Of a stretch of DNA of 64,000 bases, positions 26,525 through 34,485 are shown in pieces (position 1 is the stretch's first letter; every line of letters begins with the position of its first letter). This DNA is from Streptomyces lienomycini (lineage in GTDB: Bacteria; Actinomycetota; Actinomycetes; Streptomycetales; Streptomycetaceae): positions 4,030,001-4,094,000 of the forward strand of contig NZ_CP116257.1 in the NCBI RefSeq assembly GCF_027947595.1. Direction: 5' to 3'. The translations under genes were made by a program, and so were the position numbers. The notes under the pieces are model-generated. The model was not told the origin of the DNA. It saw only the letters and a list, made by a program, of their open reading frames with translations, and searched no databases.

Positions 26525-26877
26525 CTGGCCCCGGCCGCGTGCTGATGGGCGCGGACGACCGTGGAGTCGACCGACACCAGCCACTCGATGTCGCCTGCCG
26601 CGTCCGCCTTCGCCTGCGCGGCCCGCAGCATCCGGTCGAACGTGCCGTCCGCCGCCCACCTGCGAAAACGGGTGTGGAGCGTGGCCCACGGCCCGTAACG
26701 CTCGGGCACGTCCCGCCAGGCCGTCCCGGTCCGGAACTTCCACACGATTCCGTTCAGGACCCGGCGGTCATCCAGCCGCTTGCGTCCCCGCAACGACTCG
26801 GGCAGCAGCGGCCGGACGAACTCCCACTCGGCATCCGACAGTTCATGGCGACGTATCACGCCACCATGATCCACCAC
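26476..26877 (-). CDS. IS5 family transposase OrfA
   Basis: 133 residues. RHELSDAEWEFVRPLLPESL, RKRLDDRRVLNGIVWKFRTG and WLVSVDSTVVRAHQHAAGAR (first catalytic Asp in VSVDST) form the N-terminal transposase domain. The frame ends at TGA shortly after an AAAAGGG slippery run at 26524-26518. A -1 shift there joins OrfB. Confidence 0.88.
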   Translation of the reverse strand: MVDHGGVIRRHELSDAEWEFVRPLLPESLRGRKRLDDRRVLNGIVWKFRTGTAWRDVPERYGPWATLHTRFRRWAADGTFDRMLRAAQAKADAAGDIEWLVSVDSTVVRAHQHAAGARKGGSATRPSAGPEAV

Positions 26878-26904
26878 CCAAGATCATTTGAAGACACCGC
26901 CTAG

Positions 26905-28346
26905 TAGGGCTTGGTCATGTTGGTGCGGGGTCTGGCATGTCGCGGTGACAGGTGGGGCAGGCGCCGGTCCAGGTCGCGAGGAGTATCTGCAGCTCGCGGA
27001 CGACTCGGTAGAGGCTCAGGCCGACGCCGTCTCTTTTGGGGATCGGCTCAGTCGCTGGAGGGTGCAGAAGGCGTGGGCGACCGAGACGAGGGTGACGTGG
27101 TGGTGCCAGCCCGGCCAGGTCCGGCCTTCGAAGTGGGCCAGGCCCAGGGCCTGTTTCATCTCGCGGTAGTCGTTCTCGATGCGCCAGCGGAGCTTCGCGG
27201 TGCGCACGAGGACGGGCAGCGGGGTGGTCTCGGGCAGGTTGGAGAGCCAGAACTGCACGGGCTCGTCCTGGTCGGCGGGCCATTCGGCCAGCAGCCAGCG
27301 GACCGGAAGCTCGGCGGTGGCCGTGGCTTTGCGGATCTCACGTCCGGCGGGCCGGATCCGCAGGGCCACGAAGCGCGAGTACATGCGCTTGTATCCGCTT
27401 CGGCCGTTGCCCGGTCGCGATCCTTCCCTCCACTGCACCGGCCGCGCGGAAGATTTACCGGCCGCGATGACCAGGCTCTTCACCCGCTGGGCCGGCTCGG
27501 GGTAGGCAGGAACCGGCCGTGGGCCGCGGCCGGAGTAGGCCGGGATGCAGGGCTGTGCGTCTTCGGGTTGCGCGGTGGTCGTGGTCGAGATGCCCACCAC
27601 GTAGTCGAGGCCGCGTTCTTCCAGGCCGAGCCGGAAGGCGGCGGCATCACCGTAGCCGCCGTCGGCGATGACCTGGGGCACGTCGATGCCCCAGGACCGC
27701 GTCTCGTCGATCATGTCGAGGGCCAGCTGCCACTTCTCGATATGGCCGACCTGGGCAGGAATGGCGCACGTGTCACGGCGGGCCACTTTGGCCGGATCGG
27801 CCTTGGGTGAGGAGGGATCCCAGCTTCCGGGCAGGAACAGACGCCAGTTCACTGCCGCCGAGGCGCCGTTGGAAGCCAGGTGCAGCGAGACTCCGGCCTG
27901 GCAGTTGGTGACCTTGCCCGCGGTGCCGGTGTACTGCCGGGTCACGCACGCGGATGCGTCCCCGTCCTTGAGGAACCCGGTGTCATCAATGATCAACGCG
28001 GTGGGCTTGACGGCCGGCTGCATACGCCAGGCCAGACGGGCCCGCACATGCGCCGCATCCCACGGGCTGGAGGTCACGAAGTGGGCCAGCGCTTGCCGGT
28101 TACCGTCCTCGCCCAGGCGGGCGGCCATCGGCTCCACCGACTTACGCCCGCCGTCCAACAGCAGGCCCCGCAGATATACCCCGCCCCACCGCCGCTGATC
28201 CGCCCGCGCGAACGGCTCGAACATCTCCGCCGCGAAGCCCTCCAGATCACACCGGACCCCAGCCAACTCCTCACTCAGCACACCCGGTCAACGACACGAC
28301 CGATCAAGAAGACACGCCACCACGACCTGCACATGACCAAGCCCTA
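26905..28346 (-). mobile_element. complete IS701 family element
   Basis: Perfect 15-bp inner inverted ends (TAGGGCTTGGTCATG at 26905-26919, complement at 28332-28346) are flanked on each side by CTAG, a 4-bp target duplication (26901-26904 and 28347-28350) as expected for IS701. The left CTAG is also the right junction of the IS5 element. Confidence 0.9.
27016..28281 (-). CDS. IS701 family transposase
   Basis: 421 residues, full length. FEPFARADQRRWGGVYLRGL, TALIIDDTGFLKDGDASACV (first Asp), GIDVPQVIADGGYGDAAAFR (second Asp) and TAKLRWRIENDYREMKQALG (Glu in the RIExDYxE block) give the DDE set. The C-terminal WHHHVTLVSVAHAFCTLQRL is typical. It appears intact. Confidence 0.94.
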   Translation of the reverse strand: MLSEELAGVRCDLEGFAAEMFEPFARADQRRWGGVYLRGLLLDGGRKSVEPMAARLGEDGNRQALAHFVTSSPWDAAHVRARLAWRMQPAVKPTALIIDDTGFLKDGDASACVTRQYTGTAGKVTNCQAGVSLHLASNGASAAVNWRLFLPGSWDPSSPKADPAKVARRDTCAIPAQVGHIEKWQLALDMIDETRSWGIDVPQVIADGGYGDAAAFRLGLEERGLDYVVGISTTTTAQPEDAQPCIPAYSGRGPRPVPAYPEPAQRVKSLVIAAGKSSARPVQWREGSRPGNGRSGYKRMYSRFVALRIRPAGREIRKATATAELPVRWLLAEWPADQDEPVQFWLSNLPETTPLPVLVRTAKLRWRIENDYREMKQALGLAHFEGRTWPGWHHHVTLVSVAHAFCTLQRLSRSPKETASA

Positions 28347-28349
28347 CTA

Positions 28350-29040
28350 GGCAGGCGGCCCTCGCGGCGAGACGCGTTTGCTGCTTCGTCGGCGGTCGTG
28401 GTCGGCGTGGCCTGGAACATCTGCGCTCCTCACGTCCACGGGCCGGACCCGCCCGTGCGCCTTCGAGGCTCCCAGCAGGCGAGGCCGGTCAGGATCGCGC
28501 CACGGACCGAACAACATCCGCCGGGCGGGCGAGCACGAATCCGGGCGCTCCGCCTCAGCTATGACGGGTCGCAGAGGACGACTCGTCCGTGCGAGTGGGC
28601 GGGTCGGCTGCGGGTCAGCAGGCGCCCGCCGCTCCGGTCCCCAGGCTTTGCACGGGCCTGACCGGCACTCCCGACGGGCTCGGGTTCGGCTACGGCTCGC
28701 GGAGCCGGGCCGGGCCGGGCTGGGCTGGGCTGGGCCGGACTGGGCTGGGCTGGGCTGGGCTGGTGAGGGCGTCCGCCGGAGGGACGCGCAGAGCAAACCG
28801 GCGGCTTCCGTGCCGATCGTCATGCGGACGACCCTGGAGGACGACCGAGGCGTTGGGGGCGAGCCTCCCCCTTCGTCGACTGTCACCCCCGGCCGCATGC
28901 CCCCTTCCACGGGCCCCCTACCATCACACTGCGTTCCTTGGCGGACATTGACACCGGTTCGGCCATGCCCGCCGCCCCACGTGACCAGACGACGTCCACG
29001 GACGGGGCGACGAAGCCGGCCATCGAGAAAGGGAAGACTC
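28350..29040. other. intergenic region with GGGCT repeat
   Basis: No recognisable gene lies between the IS701 target copy and the FMN protein gene. Open frames on both strands have no family signature. The main structure is the GGGCT/GGGCC run at 28706-28763. The last 100 bases should hold the promoter of the next gene; I cannot fix its boxes. Confidence 0.5.
28706..28763 (+). repeat. GGGCY pentanucleotide tandem repeat
   Basis: About eleven copies of GGGCT or GGGCC with one imperfect unit (GGACT). Runs of four GGG separated by two bases occur, a G-quadruplex-compatible pattern on the plus strand. Copy number is likely variable. Confidence 0.85.
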
Positions 29041-30597
29041 ATGCGCGCCCGGAGCATCGGCACCGCGACCGCAGCGGCACTGGCCCTGGTGGCCGCCCGC
29101 GACCTCCTCCAGAAGAAGCACGCGCTGCTGAGGAACTTCCCCTTGGTCGGACACGCCCGGTACCTGCTGGAGACCATCGGGCCGGAGCTGCGGCAGTACA
29201 TCGTGACGTCCAACGAGGAGGAGCGGCCCTTCAGCCGTGATCAGCGGACGTGGATCTACGCGTCGGCGAAGGAGGAGAACAACTACTTCGGGTTCGGCAC
29301 CGACGTCGACGTCGAGCACGTGCAGGGACGGGCGTACGTGAAGCAGCGCACGTTCGCCGACAGCCTGCCCGAGTCCCACGGCCGACCGGATCTGCCCGAC
29401 GCCGTGCCGTCCGCCAAGGTGCTGGGAGGACCCCGCGGCCGGGCCAAGGCGTTCCGGCCGAAGAGCGTCGTGAACATCTCGGCGATGAGCTTCGGATCGC
29501 TCTCCGGCGCCGCGGTCACGGCCCTCAACAAGGGGGCGGCGTTGGCCGGGACGATGCACAACACGGGCGAGGGCGGCCTGTCTCCGTATCACCGCAACGG
29601 CGCCGACCTCGTCCTCCAGATCGGTACGGCGTACTTCGGCTGCCGCAACGAGGACGGCAGCTTCGACCTCGACCGGCTCAAGGAAGTGGTCGCCGGCGCC
29701 CCGGTCAGGGCGATAGAGATCAAGCTGTCCCAGGGCGCCAAGCCCGGGCTGGGCGGGATGCTGCCCGGCGCGAAAGTGACGCCGGAGATCGCAGAGATCC
29801 GCGGCATCCCCCAGGGCAGGGACTGCGCCTCGCCGTCCCGCCACACCGCGTTCGGCGACGTCGACTCGATGCTGGACTTCGTCGAACTGATCGCCGCCGA
29901 GACCGGTGTGCCGGTCGGCATCAAGAGCGCGGTAGGTGAGATGGACTTCTGGCACGAGCTGGCCACACTGATGGCGCGTGGCGACCGCGGGGTCGACTTC
30001 GTGACCGTCGACGGCGGCGAGGGCGGCACCGGGGCGGCACCGCTCACCTTCACGGACTCCGTGTCGCTGCCCTTCCGGATGGGCTTCTCACGGGTCTACG
30101 GCACCTTCGCCGAGCGCGGTCTGACCGACGAGCTGACGTTCATCGGCTCCGGCAAGCTCGGTCTGCCCGACAACGCGGCGGTCGCCTTCGCCCTCGGCGC
30201 CGACATGGTCAATGTGGGCCGGGAGGCGATGCTGTCCATCGGCTGCATCCAGTCGCAGAAGTGCCACACGGACAAGTGCCCCACCGGTGTCGCCACCCAG
30301 AACCCGTGGCTGGCCCGCGGCCTCGACCCGGAGTCGAAGGCCACCCGCGCCGCCGTGTATCTGCGCACCCTGCGCAAGGAGCTGACGAAGCTCTCGGCGG
30401 CCGTCGGCGTGGCCCACCCGGGGCTCATCACGGCCACGGACATCGAAATACTCAACGGTGACTACGACGCCCGTACCCTGGCCGCTGCCTACGGCTACAA
30501 GGACGGCTGGGGCGAACTCGGAGCGCACCTCGCCCACGGGATCACCGCGCTGCTCGCGGCCGAGCCGAGCACGGCACGGGACATTCTGCAGGCCTGA
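29041..30597 (+). CDS. FMN-binding glutamate synthase family protein
   Basis: 518 residues; AAGGGAAG precedes the ATG. After a hydrophobic N-terminal helix (GTATAAALALVAARDLL) comes the GltB-like FMN domain: SVVNISAMSFGSLSGAAVTA, HNTGEGGLSPYHRNGADLVL, IEIKLSQGAKPGLGGMLPGA and DFVTVDGGEGGTGAAPLTF. Cys residues in GCIQSQKCHTDKCPTGVAT can hold a 3Fe-4S cluster. It lacks the glutaminase domain of true glutamate synthase, so the electron donor and substrate are unknown. This is a stand-alone GltB2-type protein, possibly membrane-anchored by its first helix. Confidence 0.9.
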   Translation: MRARSIGTATAAALALVAARDLLQKKHALLRNFPLVGHARYLLETIGPELRQYIVTSNEEERPFSRDQRTWIYASAKEENNYFGFGTDVDVEHVQGRAYVKQRTFADSLPESHGRPDLPDAVPSAKVLGGPRGRAKAFRPKSVVNISAMSFGSLSGAAVTALNKGAALAGTMHNTGEGGLSPYHRNGADLVLQIGTAYFGCRNEDGSFDLDRLKEVVAGAPVRAIEIKLSQGAKPGLGGMLPGAKVTPEIAEIRGIPQGRDCASPSRHTAFGDVDSMLDFVELIAAETGVPVGIKSAVGEMDFWHELATLMARGDRGVDFVTVDGGEGGTGAAPLTFTDSVSLPFRMGFSRVYGTFAERGLTDELTFIGSGKLGLPDNAAVAFALGADMVNVGREAMLSIGCIQSQKCHTDKCPTGVATQNPWLARGLDPESKATRAAVYLRTLRKELTKLSAAVGVAHPGLITATDIEILNGDYDARTLAAAYGYKDGWGELGAHLAHGITALLAAEPSTARDILQA

Positions 30598-30768
30598 CAG
30601 GCCATCCCATCGGTGGCGCGGGGGCGTTCACGCGGCGCGACTGTCACCTGGATGCCTCATCAGCGGTGGGCGTGTGTCCCTGTGCGGCGCAACCGTGAGA
30701 GGCGTGCCGTACCGACAGCGGGTCACGGCACGACACGTCTTCCCAGCCCCCAGGCAGGAGTCTCATCG

Positions 30769-31545
30769 ATGAACAGGATCACCGCCGCGTGCATAGCCGC
30801 ACTGGCCGCGACCGCCCCCGTGGTGGCGCTCGCCGGCCCCGCCGCGGCGGGCGACATGTCGCACGAGGACAGCAGGACCCTCCACGCGACCCTCGACCCG
30901 ATCAAGGTCAACAAGGTGACCGGCTCCGGCACGGCCACCGTGGTGCTGGACGGCAACCGGGCCCACGTCACGATCCACACCAGCGGGCTGCTCAAGGACG
31001 CTCCGCACGCTCAGCACTTCCACATCGGAGCCAAGGGCGTCTGTCCCCCGGACTCCGCGGCCAAGAAGCACAACGGCCTGCTCAGCCTCACCACCACCGA
31101 CGGCCACCCCTTCTACGGGATGATCGGCACCTCCCTCACCACCACGGGCGACACCGGTCCCGCCTCGGGTCTGGCCGTCGACCGCTTCCCGGCGGGCTCG
31201 AGCTTCCAGTACGAGCGGACCATCACCCTCAGCGACGAGGCGGCCGAGAGCGTCCGTGAAGGCAACGCCGTCGTCGTCGTGCACGGCATCGACTACAACG
31301 GCAACGGCAAGTACGACGACGTTCTGGGCGCCAGCGACCTCGACCCGAAACTGCCCGCCGAAGCCACCGATCCCGCCCTGTGCGGCCCGCTCACGATGGC
31401 CGCCAAGGGCGCCGTCCACGCGGGAGAGGGAGGCACCCAGGCCGGCGGCCTCGGCTACGCCACCGCGACCGCCGCGGGCGGCAGCGCGATGCTGATCGCC
31501 GCCGTGGGCGCCTACGCTCTGCGTCGCCGCAGTCGGCAGAACTGA
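30769..31545 (+). CDS. secreted CHRD-domain protein
   Basis: 258 residues; CAGGAG precedes the ATG. A Sec signal (ACIAALAATAPVVALAGPAA) is followed by a CHRD-like beta domain: TLHATLDPIKVNKVTGSGTA, VVLDGNRAHVTIHTSGLL, HAQHFHIGAKGVCPP and NAVVVVHGIDYNGNGKYDD. A C-terminal hydrophobic helix ends in RRRSRQN, so the protein probably stays anchored to the membrane with the domain outside. Function unknown; CHRD domains are beta-rich and found in many extracellular bacterial proteins. Confidence 0.85.
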   Translation: MNRITAACIAALAATAPVVALAGPAAAGDMSHEDSRTLHATLDPIKVNKVTGSGTATVVLDGNRAHVTIHTSGLLKDAPHAQHFHIGAKGVCPPDSAAKKHNGLLSLTTTDGHPFYGMIGTSLTTTGDTGPASGLAVDRFPAGSSFQYERTITLSDEAAESVREGNAVVVVHGIDYNGNGKYDDVLGASDLDPKLPAEATDPALCGPLTMAAKGAVHAGEGGTQAGGLGYATATAAGGSAMLIAAVGAYALRRRSRQN

Positions 31546-31572
31546 CCGGCTCGCCCCAGCACGTCTGCTCGA

Positions 31573-31603
31573 AGCCGCCGTGGGACCCGTGCCCACGGCG
31601 GCT
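31573..31603 (+). terminator. terminator hairpin after CHRD gene
   Basis: Perfect 12-bp stem: AGCCGCCGTGGG, a 7-base loop, CCCACGGCGGCT, 28 bases after the stop codon. There is no U-run, as is common in Streptomyces. Confidence 0.8.
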
Positions 31604-31625
31604 GTCGGGCCTCCGGCAGCAGCCG

Positions 31626-31790
31626 TCACGTCAGGAGGGAGAGCACACCGGGAGAGTCGGTGGTGAGCTGCGACGAGCCTCCTGCGGATTCCACAGTGAT
31701 ACCGAGGGCGGCGGCCCTTTCAAGTGGTCCTTCGAAGATGCGCGCCTGACGGCCCCGGTACCCGCGGGCGGCCGTGAACGCACCCCGCCT
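31626..31790 (-). pseudogene. possible C-terminal gene fragment
   Basis: A minus-strand frame with good codon pattern reads GRQARIFEGPLERAAALGIT, VESAGGSSQLTTDSP and GVLSLLT, then stop. It has no start with a ribosome site. It may be the tail of a decayed gene. I do not recognise the family. Confidence 0.3.
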
Positions 31791-31869
31791 CGTCCAAGCG
31801 CGCCGCTTCAGTGGGGAGGACGCCGGGAGGGTGCGAGCCGTTCTCGGTGCAGCCGGTCGTGTGACTGGT

Positions 31870-32424
31870 TCAGCTCTGCGGACTCAGTCCCGCCACGGCC
31901 AGCCGGAACAGCCGGTTCGCCTGGGCGGCGGGGTCGGGGTAGTGCTCCGTGGCCAGGACGATGCCGACGATCAGCGTGATCAGGTCGGCGACAGTGACGC
32001 CGGCCGCCACCGCGCCGTCCTGCACGGCGCGGCGCAGCAGAGGGCCTGCCGCCTCTTGCAGCGCCGCCGAGCAGCCGTTCTCGTGCATCGGGCCGTCGTA
32101 GGCGAGCGCGGCCGCCAACCCCCGGGCGGAGACGGAGTAGGCGACGACGTCATCAAGCCACTCCAGGAGCGCGTTCCGGCTGTCGCCCTTGCCCGTGAGG
32201 TCATGGGCGCGGACGCACAGCGCCTCGATCCGTTCCCGGGAGACTGCCTCCAACAGTGCACGGCGCGTGGGGAAGTGTCGGCGCACGGTTGCTGAGCCGA
32301 CCTGCGCGGTGCGGGCGATCTGTTCCAGGGAGGCGTCGGCACCATGGGCAGCGACCTCCTTCTCGGCCACGGCGAGGATGCGCGTGTAGTTGCGTCGGGC
32401 GTCCGCACGCTGGCGCTCGGGCAT
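31870..32424 (-). CDS. TetR family transcriptional regulator
   Basis: 184 residues. The N-terminal helix-turn-helix is clear: RRNYTRILAVAEKEVAAHGA, ASLEQIARTAQVGSATVRRH and FPTRRALLEAV. The ligand-binding C-terminal domain follows (AALQEAAGPLLRRAVQDGAV, LITLIVGIVLATEHYP), in the style of the SbtR-like C-terminal family. It is divergent from the NmrA-like gene across a 104-bp gap with a 23-bp palindrome, so it probably represses both. Confidence 0.92.
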   Translation of the reverse strand: MPERQRADARRNYTRILAVAEKEVAAHGADASLEQIARTAQVGSATVRRHFPTRRALLEAVSRERIEALCVRAHDLTGKGDSRNALLEWLDDVVAYSVSARGLAAALAYDGPMHENGCSAALQEAAGPLLRRAVQDGAVAAGVTVADLITLIVGIVLATEHYPDPAAQANRLFRLAVAGLSPQS

Positions 32425-32479
32425 GGCGTCACCTCCGGGATTGATAAATGGCGGCCCCCGCCGTATCGTACCCGGACTA

Positions 32480-32502
32480 TAAACGGCGGGCCTCGCCGTT
32501 TA
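32480..32502. promoter_or_regulatory. TetR operator candidate
   Basis: TAAACGGCG, GGCCT, CGCCGTTTA: perfect 9-bp arms over 23 bases, 27 bases before the NmrA ATG. A related imperfect copy (AAATGGCGG ... CCGCCGTAT) lies near 32445-32466 on the TetR side, suggesting two sites. Confidence 0.7.
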
Positions 32503-32528
32503 ATCGGCGACTACCCCGAGGAAGCGCC

Positions 32529-33452
32529 ATGTCCACGAACTCCGCGCCCGTCCTGGTCACCGGCGCGACCGGCAGACAGGGTGGGGCCACCGCCCGCGCA
32601 TTGCTTGCTGCGGGCGTTCCCGTCCGCGCCCTGGTGCGCGACCCGGCCACCGACCGGGCCGAGGCCGTCGAGGCACTCGGCGCCGAACTGGTCACGGGCG
32701 ACCTGCATGACCGTGAGTCCGTCATCCGGGCCGCCGAGGGCGCCCGCGCCGTCTTCTCCGTGCAGATGCCCGGCATCACCGCGGAAGGCTTCGATTTCGA
32801 AGGGGAGGTGGCCCAGGGGGTCAACCTCGTCGAGGGCGCGAAGGCCGCCGGAGTGCCGCAGTTCGTGCACACATCCGTCACCGGCGCCGGCCAGCACACC
32901 GAGACTCCCGGCTGGGCCGACGGTCGCTGGGCTTCGATGGAACCCACGCTGGGCGCCAAGAGTGCGATCCAGGACCGGGTCCGCGCGGCCGGCTTCCCCC
33001 ACTGGACGCTCCTCAAGCCGGGCTTCTTCATGGAGAACTTCCTCCCGTCCATGGCGTTCCTGTTCCCCCGCGGCATCGAGGGCGGCCTGGTGAGCGTTCT
33101 CAACCCCGAGACCCGACTGTCCCTGGTCGCGGTGGACGACATCGGCAGGGCGGCCGCCGCAGCCATCACCGCGCCCGAGCGATTCGACGGGGTCGAACTG
33201 GAGTTGGCGAGCGACTACCTGTCTATGACGGAGATCGCCGAGGTCCTCTCTCGTGTTCTGGACACGCGGCTGTCCGCGCCGGACATGACCGAGGAGGAGG
33301 CCCTCTCCGCCGGCATGCCGGCGATGGGGGCTGGCCACGAGTGGCTGAACGTGGCCGGCCAGCCGGGCCGCCCGCACTACGCGAGCGACCTCGGCATCCC
33401 ACTGACCAGCTTCGAGCAGTGGGCGCAGGAGCACATGCGCCCCACCGCCTGA
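32529..33452 (+). CDS. NmrA-like NAD(P)-binding protein
   Basis: 307 residues; GAGGAAG precedes the ATG. PVLVTGATGRQGGATARALL is the GxxGxxG nucleotide-binding start of the NmrA/HSCARG atypical SDR family. RAVFSVQMPGITAEGFDFEG, FVHTSVTGAGQHTETPGWAD, HWTLLKPGFFMENFLPSMAF and VDDIGRAAAAAITAPERFDG continue the pattern. It probably acts as a redox sensor or reductase. The divergent TetR gene is the likely regulator. Confidence 0.9.
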   Translation: MSTNSAPVLVTGATGRQGGATARALLAAGVPVRALVRDPATDRAEAVEALGAELVTGDLHDRESVIRAAEGARAVFSVQMPGITAEGFDFEGEVAQGVNLVEGAKAAGVPQFVHTSVTGAGQHTETPGWADGRWASMEPTLGAKSAIQDRVRAAGFPHWTLLKPGFFMENFLPSMAFLFPRGIEGGLVSVLNPETRLSLVAVDDIGRAAAAAITAPERFDGVELELASDYLSMTEIAEVLSRVLDTRLSAPDMTEEEALSAGMPAMGAGHEWLNVAGQPGRPHYASDLGIPLTSFEQWAQEHMRPTA

Positions 33453-34198
33453 CACGGCCCCGGGATCTCGCCAGGAGGGCCAGGTCGTCTCCCCTGCTCC
33501 TCCTCGCAGCTGTTCGTCTCCAGCACCACCGAACGGTCCTCGGTGACGGCGTAGAGGCGGTTGTCGTCAGCTCCCAGGTGCACTACCGGCGCCCCGAGGC
33601 GGGACTGGGCCACCGTGAGGAGCTCCTTGACGAGGTCGCCGGTGGTCGTCTCGGCGCGGAAGGCGATGTCGGCGGTCTTCTCCACCCCGCCCACGGCGCC
33701 CTTGTAGTGGCTGATCAGGTCCGGGCCGACGGTATGGAACTCGACGAGACGCCCGCGCTCGGGGCCGTCCACCTCACCGGTGGGGCCGAGCCGGGCCTCG
33801 TTCCGGGTCACCACTGCCGGGTCCTCACCGGGGTCCGGCTGAACGTCCACGCCGGTGACGGTGGAACCGTCCCGGGACAACGCCAGGAGCACGTCCGCGC
33901 CGGAGTCGACGGTGACGTAGGCCGGTGCCTCACCTGCTCGCAACGACCCCTTCACCCGAAGGGTCCCGGCGTCGAGGACGGCGACCCGGTCCGCGTCCGG
34001 ACGGGGCGCGTAGACCACGTTCCCGTCCGTCGCGCTCGGGGCCAGGTTCTCGCCCAGGCCGGGGACGCGGTCGGAGAGGGTGGTACACGCCGTCAGCCGT
34101 CCGGAGTCCTCACCGGGGGTGAACTTGACGATCCGGGGCTCCGTCTCGGCGAGCCCGACCACCGCCCCGGCCTCCTTCGACCAGACCGGCTCCCGCAC
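33377..34198 (-). pseudogene. truncated beta-propeller-like protein
   Basis: The frame reads GLAETEPRIVKFTPGEDSGR, NVVYAPRPDADRVAVLDAGT, YVTVDSGADVLLALSRDGST and DDNRLYAVTEDRSVVLETNS, with repeated strand patterns of a YncE/surface-layer style propeller. There is no signal peptide, and a stop lies just upstream of SLKFTYSVLRLDTPVREPVW. A jump (TTGDLVK to ELLTVAQSRLG) suggests an internal deletion. The last 40 or so residues run antisense into the NmrA gene and look non-native. Probably a dead secreted protein gene. Confidence 0.5.
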
Positions 34199-34485
34199 CG
34201 GAGTATCCAGACGCAGAACGGAGTACGTGAACTTGAGGGATTACGGGCAGCGGACGGACGTCGCGAGATCACCGTGTGGAGCACGTCCGGGGCCTCCCGG
34301 GCGACGGCACCTTCCTCGACAGCGCTGAGACCGCTCCCCCGACGCTCTCCGAGCGCACCGTCTGACAAGCCGCTCGCCCGTACGCCCTCGTCGTCGTCCG
34401 GCGTGTCCCGGAACCGGTAACGGGCACTGGGGGAACGATGCAGGTTCCCGGGCAGTGCGCGGCCGGGCCGGAGCGGAGGACACAC

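Larger units (their letters stand above)
26010..26902 (-). mobile_element. complete IS5 family element
   Basis: The ends are GGTTCTGTCGTCAAATG (26010-26026) and the complement of GGCGGTGTCTTCAAATG (26886-26902), 13 of 17 bases matching. CTAG occurs at both junctions (26007-26010 and 26901-26904). Two overlapping transposase frames are joined by a likely -1 frameshift. Confidence 0.85.

Noticed and set aside
28706..28763. CRISPR array or coding repeat
   Set aside because: The repeat unit is five bases without spacers, and the translated frames have no start with a ribosome site.
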